NCBI GenBank assembly: GCA_036927565.1
Contig: JAYESD010000005.1
Coordinates: 152,974,023 to 153,038,022 of the forward strand
Source of the DNA: Tuctoria greenei
Lineage: Eukaryota > Streptophyta > Magnoliopsida > Poales > Poaceae
Direction: 5' to 3'
DNA: 64,000 nt
Shown in pieces: positions 56,028-64,000 of this stretch (its first letter is position 1; every line of letters starts with the position of its first letter). The position numbers and the translations under genes are program-made. The notes beneath the pieces were generated by a model. That model was not told the DNA's origin. It made no database searches and saw only the letters and a list, made by a program, of their open reading frames with translations.

Positions 56028-59000
56028 TGTGGGGAGCGGAATCCCGACCTCCAAGGATCTCATTGGGTGGTGTCGTGTGATGCGACACCAAATAGTATTC
56101 AAGGAAAGAGCAAGAACAATTTATAATACCAAGTCTTTATTGAAAAGCACGGTGGAAGTTTTATAATACCAACGAAAGGAAAGAGAACTATACATCATAG
56201 CTACACGCTCGGCACTAGCTATGCAAAAGCAAAGTCATCCATGCATTGGATACTTCGCACTAGCAACACCCAATTTACGGCGGCGTGCAGGGTTCCCTCT
56301 CGGCTGTAAACCCTGGAGGGGGTGCAGCCTCGTCATCAAACCCGTCATCAGTCGTATAATCTGGAAAAACTTGTTAACTGCAAAATTGAGCATAAGGCTC
56401 AGCAAGACAAACCCATCTCACTAGACATATGCAGGGGTGAATACTAAGCATAGGTAAGGTAAAGCATAAAGGACTCGCCTACAAGTGGATCCTTATAGTC
56501 ATGTTTTAAGTAGCACATGACATTCTTCAGGAACGTCACATCATAGATGCCACAATCAAACAAGAAACGTTTTGCCGATGATATGACGTGCACAAAGCAC
56601 ATAATGCTATTACAGGTAAAGTATGGGGAAACTGTAAACTTTTAATTATACTATCTCTAAGCCAAACAAGGTTTTCAAAGCAAATTGTAATCCAATATAT
56701 CATATTCTCCTGACTTCTTCAGTATTTACTACGTCACAGCGCAGTGAACAAGTGGTACTCTATTACCGCGAGGGACGGTGATTGCAATCAGGACATACCC
56801 GGAACAACACAACACATACGCGCTTTAGGAAATGTCAGAGCATACTTACAACAGTCCTACATAACACCTCAATACTAGTCGTATATGGACACCATTCACT
56901 AGACACTCAAATGTCGAACCGGTCGATCCATCACGAGCAGGAGGTCACTGCGTGGGGCGTACTCTGACGTGCCCACCAGCTGATTTACACCTTGCTGCCC
57001 TCAACCCACGCCTATAAAATTGAACAGAATGCCTCGAGAAACTAGTATCAAGCTACGTCAGTTTACTCGAGCCCATTTCTCCAGTACGTCGCTGGTACAT
57101 TTCAAGCTTGTTCAGCAAGGCCGCACACAAAACAGTCCTCAATCGACACGAGTAGGGCTACGCACGTGAGACCACGTCTCGCTGCATCCTACCCACTGCT
57201 CAGTCTCAATTTCATATTCATAAACCATTTTTGATTCCAGATCCTCCCGTGTGATAAAATTCCTATCTCGCGAGTAGATTCCAACTACTCGACTTCTACC
57301 GAATTCCTATGAGCATAAGCATAACAGTATCTACTCAACGGGCCGTAGACCTACCCAAGCTAGACTCCATAGGATTTGTGGGCCATGCAAGTGGATGTCA
57401 AACACCTTATACATAATGCACAATCATCTGAAGACGTAAGGTGAAATGAAAACTGCAAATACACTGTAAGGAACTTAAATGCAAACCGAGGCTTGCCTGA
57501 ATGCGAGTCTGAGCCTATGTTAGTTTCTGGCAGCTCGACTTCCAAAACTTCCGGCTGCTCCTCGATTTCAGCTACTACACGATATGCATATACTAGGTAT
57601 GAATGACTTTGAAAATAATTAATATGCTTGAGGTTATGTGAATATCCTAGGATAAAAAAAAGATAAATATCTTAATTGGCTTTGGGACATTTATGGTAGA
57701 TACTAGTGACTATAGTGGAGATCCTTGCAAAGAACAGGAGATGATTAAGGAAGTTTGTTGTCGTTAAAAATTATGGTAAGCCATAACCTTCTCTAAAATT
57801 TGGTTGAAATTTTTGGAGACCTATCATGGAAACCAGGGGTTGTATCATGTAGCGGGGGTCTCACTGGTTCTAGGAAAATATGTTTCACTACTTTCTAAGC
57901 TTCCTATAGTGAGAAACTGATTTTACAAGTTCTGGGAAATTTCTAAAAATTGATTTTCCATTTTTCTCAATTTATAACTACATAGAGATTTGGAATATTG
58001 ATCAACACAGTAATTGAAGTCCAATGAACTTGAAATTTTTACTAGATCAAATGTATTAATAATACGGCTCTGACCAAAATTGGAAATTTTTCAATTAGCA
58101 GAACTGTAGGAGTGAATTCTTTAAGCATTTTGCTTATCTGAGTCATGGACAAATTTCTATGGCTTTTCATACAAATCCAAGTGCACCACTTGAATGTATT
58201 CTTCATGCTGATTCTAACAAAATTTATTTGTGAATTTTCGGATAATTCTACTGGAAGTTATGGATTTTCCAAATTTAGTTAAATCCTGGAATTATTTTCC
58301 AATGGGAAACATTTAAATAAATCGGTCGGGCCCACTGGTTTAAAACAAACCAATCGCAGCAGGGCCGCACCGAGGGCTACGGGGTTAAACCGCGCAGTCA
58401 CACCAGATCCCTAGCCACACCCGGATCCTGCAACGACTGACTCGTGGGGTCCACAGTCGTCTTCAACCTTGTGCTAGCGCTCGCGCGCGGCGGCGACCGC
58501 GGCGATAGCTCGCCGGCGATCTCGCCGCCGGCCAAACGGCTGCGCCAAAATCACCAAGACATGTTGCCTGGCGGTTTTTGGGGGCGCTGAGCACGACGGT
58601 GAGGTTCGCATCGGCTGAAATGGACCGAAAACAACTGCACGACGGCGGCGGCGGCGGTGAGGGCTCGAGACTGCTTGAACTCACTCAACTTAAGCTCAAA
58701 CAACTCGGGAACTACTCCAAAAGCTTCCTGGGATCTCAAAGATCAAGAATCTGGACTTGGGAAGAGAGGAAAAGACCGCGAGATATGAGCTCGACGGTGA
58801 AGTGCGGATTTTCAATTGGCGGCTGTGAAATCTTGAAATCTACGGTGCTCGATTGATAACTTTTGGGGTCCTTGGGCTGGGAGCTGCGATAGGACATATA
58901 CGAGCTACCTCCTAACCAGATTAAAGAACGATTGCACGAATGAAACGAATTTGGGCACGAAGCCTGGCTATTCTATTGAACAATGATTCGGATATTGAAT

Positions 59001-60284
59001 GAAACACTTGAGTTACAGTTCATGTCATAGGCTCAGAATTGGTGAGCATAAACTAGAGAGGATTGCGAACCTTTTTGCTTAAAGGATCGAGACTGGAGAC
59101 GGCCTAGAACTGGAGCTCGACGGTGAGACGGTGAAGGTTCTCGGCGGCTTCCTCGACGGCGACCAAAAAACTTCAAAATACACCAAGCAGAAGCTAAGTC
59201 ACGATCAATGACCAAATAGAATACATAGAGGATGTTGTGACAAGCTTTTTATCTACTTACAGCTCGGTGAGAAATGGCTTCAATTGTCGGCAAAAGCTCG
59301 AGGAACAGAGGCGGCAGCAATGGCGCGAAACCGAGGTGGAGTTCGACGGCGACGACCACGGGGGGACGAGGGGGGCTCGCCATGGCGCAAGCAAGCAGGC
59401 AGCTCGGTGGCTTGCATGCCGCTTCACAATGTCGAGCGCTGCCGGCGTCGATCGGCCGAGAGAGCTGGATACAGAGCACCCCGTGGGTTCACTCCAGTAT
59501 GTCAGGCTGACAGTGGGTCCCACCTCCTCTTATCCTCTTCCCCTCTCTGCAACATCAATTCTCCTACCAAACTTGATCCAAAAAATCTAGATTTTTGTGG
59601 GGAGGCCAAAGTAGATATCTGGAATTTGATTCTGCAATTGGATTTCGAATTGGATCAAGTTTCAATCGAATTTCAAATTTGAATTTGAAATTGTATGAAA
59701 TTCAATGGTGTCACTGATTTAAATAGCAATTGAGTTCCAAAAATTGTGACACTTTGAGGATAAGTCAAGCAAGTCATGCTGACCATGATGATGTGTTCAA
59801 ATCTTGATGTTAAAATATGTTAAACAGAATTCAAAATTTGAATTCTAAATATAGTCTGAATTTGCTAAGAGTCTCAAATAAAATAGCAAATGGAGTTCAA
59901 AATTTATGAAACTTTGCAGAAAGTCTATTTGGAATTTTAGGAAGCCACAGAAAAATTTATGGCCTCAGATTTGAATACTTTTGACAGGGTTAAATGTACA
60001 GTAGCATATTCAATTTGTAATTAATTTGAATATATATTTGGTGCTGCATACTAATTTGACCTAGCAATCTCCATTCAAATAATTCCAAATTTTGAAGAGA
60101 GGTCAATAGAATTTATCTAAGATTATTGGTGAAGTCCATTCCTCATGTTAATAAAATTTAAGCATGAGTGGAAGAAAAGATTTGATGAGATCAAGCTCAT
60201 AAGCATAGCTATAATTGGTCTCCATTATGGTTGATAACCAACTTACAACTGAACCTCATATGAAGGAAAATGTGGGATTTTACA
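56028..60284 (-). mobile_element. Solo LTR related to the LARD LTR, TSD ATAAC (4257 bp)
   Basis: On the minus strand it starts TGTAAAATCCC (60284) and ends GGGATTCCGCTCCCCACA (56028), with ATAAC at 56023-56027 and 60285-60289. Large parts align with the LARD LTRs at 3188-8342. Examples are the 'TGAGGCCATAAATTTTTC' stretch (about 59955) versus 3500, and the revcomp of 56395-56520 versus 7860-8000. The match is clearly below that between the two LARD LTRs. GC-rich stretches at about 58440-58680 and 59290-59480 occupy the position of the LARD GC block. It shows that a second, older lineage of this family was active here. Confidence 0.87.
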
Positions 60285-60689
60285 ATAACAAAGTTGTGCA
60301 ATTATTTTTTGAGTTTTATTCCAAGTTATTCATATGTTGTACAAGTTATATTGTTGGTGTCTTCGGATCTTAGCATTGCTGCATGGTCTACTCTCCTGAA
60401 CGCCAAGCCAACATAGGTCCGGAGTGTACTATCGACATAGCCTGGTACTGCACCCTAAGTACGCCACTCTAACTACAATATGACAGGCCTAAGTAGGGCG
60501 GGTCCTAAAAGCATTCGGAACTAGGAAGATTACATCAATGTGCTTTTTATCATATCGAATTTCTTTGAGTCTAAAATCCAAATAAGAACTGTAAGTCGTA
60601 AACGAGATATAGATGAGAAGACAAATTTTACTGTTTTTCTTGTCTTTCATGTACAAAAAAAATGAAAATTCATGACGATGGTGGACGAT
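60285..60689 (+). other. Tat-type element spacer before minisatellite
   Basis: It starts with the right ATAAC copy. It contains no gene-like frame; the 74-codon minus-strand frame at 60489-60713 is lysine/phenylalanine-rich and matches nothing known to me. Composition is AT-rich to 60370, then mixed. Confidence 0.5.
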
Positions 60690-61160
60690 GTCGGAGCTAC
60701 CAAGCTCCAACATCCCCTAGGGGGGCCTGCTATCAATGTTTTAAATGTTGAAAGTGGGTGCCGTCGGAGCTAACAAGCTCCGACAACCCCCGTGGGGGGC
60801 CGCCGTCGACGTGAGGCATAATGGCAATTGAAGTTAAGATAGTGGAACCACCCGAGGGGATTCACTATCGATGTATTCTACGATTGATGGTGGATATAAT
60901 CAAAGCCAAGAAGCTCCGACAACCCCAAGGGACCTGTTGTCGATGTTTTACTAGTTGATAGTGGGTGCTGTCAGATCTACCAATCTTCAACAACCACAGA
61001 GGCCCGCTATCGACGTTTTACACATTGACAGTGGGTGCTGTCGGACCTGCCAAGCTCCGACAACCCTAGGGGGTGCACCGTCGACATCTTACGCGTTGAC
61101 AGTGAGTGCCATCAGACCTATCAAGCTCTGAAAACTCCCAGGGGGCCCATCGTTGACACA
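60690..61160. repeat. Minisatellite with ~70-bp units and hairpin cores
   Basis: Units share a core with arms GTCGGAGCT and AGCTCCGAC around a short spacer, able to form a hairpin. A C-rich run (ACAACCCC...GGGG), CGTCGACGTTTTAC and TTGACAGTGGGTGC follow. Core starts are near 60690, 60763, 60970, 61040 and 61109, with a partial core near 60910. Intervals of 73, 70 and 69 bp are clear; the middle part (60790-60900) is irregular. It sits between pol and the antisense ORF. Confidence 0.8.
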
Positions 61161-61420
61161 ACAAAGCTCCCTGGAGAAGTCGGAAATAAACTTCAGACCT
61201 AAAAGCTCGAAGCGTCCAAGTCATCAACACATCGTCAAATCCTTTTGGTACATGTTAGCAATCATGTTGTGTACATCTACCAGGGGCAAGAAAAATAAAG
61301 GACAATGTATTGAAGATAAAGACAAAATGGAATTCATTTCAAAAAGACTAAATTTCATTCATTCAAGGATTGGATATTACAAAATTGGATAGTTACAAGC
61401 GGGAGAAAAAGAGAGAAGTC

Positions 61421-64000
61421 CTAGGTTCTACGGAAGTATGAGGCAACCTTCTGGGCAACCTCCTGCATGTTTGCTTTGGCGGCGTCTTTGTCTTCATCAA
61501 CTGGCCCTTCGAGTACCGGATCCAGAGAGAATTGGGGGTCTCGACTCTTGTAACACGTCAGCACATATTCTGCGACGTTCTTGGCCAGAGATTTCCCCTT
61601 TGTCTCTAGTTGGTCCATGATGATGTCATCCATCGCGTCGAGTTTGCTGCTAGCAGAGTTGAGTGCCACTAGCGCTTGGTCCAACTCTGGCTCTCGATTG
61701 TCCGGACGTACTGGACTGAAGCCCAGCGGCATCAAAGCGTCATTGGCTCGCCCCATGAAGTCCCATACCCATTGGGACTCAGTCTCCCTCAAACTCCGCA
61801 GCTCCTCTAGTGACCTCCTAGCGACCGCAGGTTCCGAGCCTTCCCGGGCAAGGTGCTCAACCTCTTTGGCATGCTGCTGAATGCTTTCAGCAACTTGCTT
61901 TTCACGGTTGGTAAGCTCTGACTCCCGGAGGTGGATGTGGTTCTGCCGGTTGGCCAGGTCTTTCTCCATGCCCCGCATTTTCTCCTCTCTGTTGGAAACT
62001 TCGACATCTCTTTTGTTGAGTTCTTGTCCGCTATACCAGAGCTTCTCTTCCTCCTCCTTGCACTGCAGATCAAGCTTTTTTGTGCGGTCAGCCAAGTTTT
62101 GCTCTCCAAGAAATAGTTTCTGGGCGAGCTCCTCCTCTCTCTTCAAAATATCCTCTTGCTGTTCCAGGAGTTTCACTTCCCTCGCATCGAGGTCCGCTCA
62201 GCACTTCAGGAGAATCTCGTTTAATGTATTGAGGTTGTCATGACATTCGTCAGCAGCATCGGTTCTTTTCTTTGCATGCTTGATAATCCCCCAAGAATTT
62301 GCATTGAGGGCCCTGATGGAGGCCTCCATTTCATCCAGCAGCTTGCCCCAATATTCCATCTGGGCTTTTTCTTTCTCGACCCACTCTTATGATCAGCAAG
62401 CCTCGTCCGCACAAGCTTGGTCTCGAAGTGAAGTCTGTTGCACCAATGCCTCAAGGTGTGGCGCTCTTCCTCAAGGACCTTGTTGTCGTGGATGAAGGCG
62501 AGTTAGACCTGTCGGAGGCTCGAGCAGCCATTTTCAATAGACAACGCCAATGTATTAGGCTCCGGACCTGCTAGGGTCATATCCGTCGGCTCTAGGGGGT
62601 CTTCAAGAATAAAAATCGGGTCCCATGCCACAAGCGTGGTCCCCTGTGGTCCTGTGGCACTAGGGCCGCCCTCAGGAAGTACCTCAGCCTCCACTGTCAC
62701 TGAGGAAGGCCCCGCTGAAGGAAATTCAACCTCCAGAGCTGATGACGAAGGTTCCCCCACCGGAATCTCCGTTGTTGGCTCAGCGGGTGGAGGGCCTACC
62801 ACAAACTCTTCTGGGTGCTCTGGCTCGGACGTGGGCACCCCCGGAGAAATCACCTCTAGGGTGGACGCTGTAGTTTTGTCTGGAGCCCCCACCACCTCTG
62901 GCTCAGGTGCCAGTACATCAACCAATTCCAGCATGGAGACCGGAGCTTCGACTATCTCCAGCACAAAGGTCGGGACTGGAGGCACCTCCGGCTCAATTGT
63001 CGGCTCTTAAACAATTTCCGGCACAAGCGTTGTTGCTTCGGTTGCCTATGCCTCAACTGTCGGAGCTTCCGCCATCTCCATGTTTTGCACCGGAGCTTCA
63101 TCCACCAGCGCTACCATTGCCAGCGCGTCTTCACAAATGTCTTTCCCGTGTTCCGGTGTTACCACGAAAGTCTCGGGTGTCGCTTCGGGATCCAGATCCA
63201 CGACAGCCAGTGTTGGAGCTAACACGACCTCAGACACAACTTGGGGAGGCATAGGGGTCGAAGCATGAACTTCCGCCTGCATAGCCTAAGTCACTGGGGC
63301 GGGTGTCGGAGCTTCCGTGCCCTTCCTCGTCGCCCTGCAAACAAAAAATTGGAAGATTCAATATATGACAAAAATAAAAACAGCAACTCAAGGTGCGGAC
63401 GCGATGTCTACCTTGGAAGGTTACCGCTCCAACTAGCGCGGAACATCTTCACTGGACGATCGGAGGCAGATCCCACTATGGTCGGTGTGGCTAGAGCTCA
63501 GGATTGCTGCCCGGAACTTGTCGTCGTCGACTCAGCTGGGACCTTCCTCGGCTGGGAAGGACCTTCGGACCTAGAGCTCATGCCCGACATTGGGATCGGG
63601 GTTGATCTGCCGTAGCTAGCGCCCCTTGAGGATGCCTGCACCAGAGGAGGCATGGCCGCCAAAGATCTACCTCACCGAGGATAAGGGGCAGTTATAGTTG
63701 GAGCTTGCTTGACGTGGCTCCCGTCAAGATGCCTCAACTTTCTCTTTCGGCTGGAGGATTCGGCCGGCTCCTTGCCTTTGCCCTTGCCCTTGCCAACATC
63801 ATCGACTTTCTGGCTCGCAACAGGGGTAACCACCCTCTCATAAGATTCGTGGATCGCAACCCTGGAGACAGGATGCCTCTCGACAACGCCCAGGTCATCC
63901 AATGTTGGCATTCTCCTCTAGATCTCCCTGCTAATCTCCATAACCATGTTTAGAGGCAAGAAGGCAGCCGGCAGAGTCAGGTCATCACGGGAGATAGCTC
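61421..64000 (-). pseudogene. Antisense ORF of Tat-type element, middle and C-terminal parts, broken
   Basis: On the minus strand, pieces in different frames follow from the right edge: a basic segment with KGKGKGKEPAESSSRKRK (63672-63911), a proline/valine/glutamate-rich low-complexity segment (62503-63282), and a long charged coiled coil with a structured end (61421-62176). That last piece contains KEEEEKLWYSGQELNKRD, REEKMRGMEKDLANRQNHIH and TESQWVWDFMGRANDALM. An in-frame stop near 62199 and shifts near 62400, 62990 and 63290 break it. The N-terminus of the same kind of protein is at 1-134. Such proteins occur in grass Tat elements; their role is unknown. Plus-strand frames in this interval are shadows. 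Confidence 0.72.

Larger units (their letters stand above)
42670..64000 (+). mobile_element. Tat-type (RIRE2-like) Ty3-gypsy element, 5' LTR to antisense ORF
   Basis: A plus-strand element with 5' LTR, primer region, gag, protease, RT, RNase H, a second RNase H, integrase, spacer, hairpin minisatellite and antisense ORF; the 3' LTR lies beyond the window. The additional RNase H after the RT-linked one is the hallmark of the Tat lineage, and the protease and RT style resembles rice RIRE2. Three solo LTRs are nested within it: 43557-49725, 44994-48357 and 56028-60284. All its genes carry several stops or shifts, so it is a dead copy. Its natural length without insertions exceeds 10.8 kb. Confidence 0.87.

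Noticed and set aside
58463..59682. Overlapping GC-rich frames in the 56028-60284 solo LTR
   Set aside because: Same composition effect as in the LARD LTR; the frames are not conserved in position with the LARD block.
61438..63615. Plus-strand frames of 60 to 132 codons opposite the antisense ORF
   Set aside because: They are shadows of the minus-strand coding sequence, with low-complexity products and no support.
1..64000. tRNA, rRNA, microRNA or host protein genes
   Set aside because: I looked for cloverleaf-like sequences, rRNA blocks and non-transposon domains and saw none. Matches to tRNA are only primer binding sites.

Overview
The window is plant nuclear DNA, almost certainly from a grass (Poaceae). 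The evidence is the families present: Tekay/Del-type and Tat/RIRE2-type Ty3-gypsy elements, a SIRE/Opie-type Ty1-copia element, CACTA-like subterminal repeats, and long GC-rich blocks inside LTRs. I find no host gene, rRNA, tRNA or CRISPR array. Essentially all of the 64 kb is nested retrotransposon sequence, as expected in pericentromeric or other heterochromatic regions of a large grass genome. The species cannot be named from sequence alone.

Layout. (1) 1-1540 is the 3' end of a plus-strand Tat-type gypsy element: the start of its antisense ORF, its polypurine tract and its 3' LTR. It is inserted in the LTR of (2). (2) 1541-25032 is a minus-strand SIRE-type copia element with a broken gag-pol. 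Its pol is split by (3). (3) 3188-18268 is a 15.1-kb element with near-identical LTRs of 5155 and 5154 bp, a GTTGT target-site duplication, an initiator-Met primer site and no usable coding region: a LARD-like non-autonomous retrotransposon. (4) 25033-41043 is an old, 5'-truncated plus-strand Tekay gypsy element. It is split by (5), 27599-37824, a complete but disabled minus-strand Tekay element of the same family (TSD CATAT). (6) 41044-42669 is a remnant that is probably a CACTA DNA transposon. (7) 42670 to beyond 64000 is a second plus-strand Tat-type element: 5' LTR, gag, protease, RT, RNase H, a second (additional) RNase H, integrase, a hairpin minisatellite and a degenerate antisense ORF. 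Three solo LTRs sit inside it: 43557-49725 (minus, Tekay family, TSD GTGAA, inserted at gag codon 3); 44994-48357 (plus, chimeric relative, TSD CCTTG, nested inside the previous one); and 56028-60284 (minus, relative of the LARD LTR, TSD ATAAC).

How the parts work together. None of the autonomous families here keeps an intact reading frame, so every copy would depend on proteins supplied from elsewhere. The LARD is the youngest large insertion: I counted about 35 LTR differences by eye, roughly 0.7%. It must be mobilised in trans by an unseen gypsy-type partner. The most unusual structure is in non-coding DNA: an eight-copy, ~191-bp phased array in the LARD internal domain; an exact 55-bp ACGTG-core array in the Tat U3; dense CGGACWAGTCCG palindromes in the Tekay LTRs; a 70-bp hairpin minisatellite; and an LTR that appears to have exchanged its whole promoter half while keeping its 3' half.

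Boundaries given as LTR ends, target-site duplications, primer sites and polypurine tracts were read directly. Family assignments rest on recognised motifs and were not tested by a database search.
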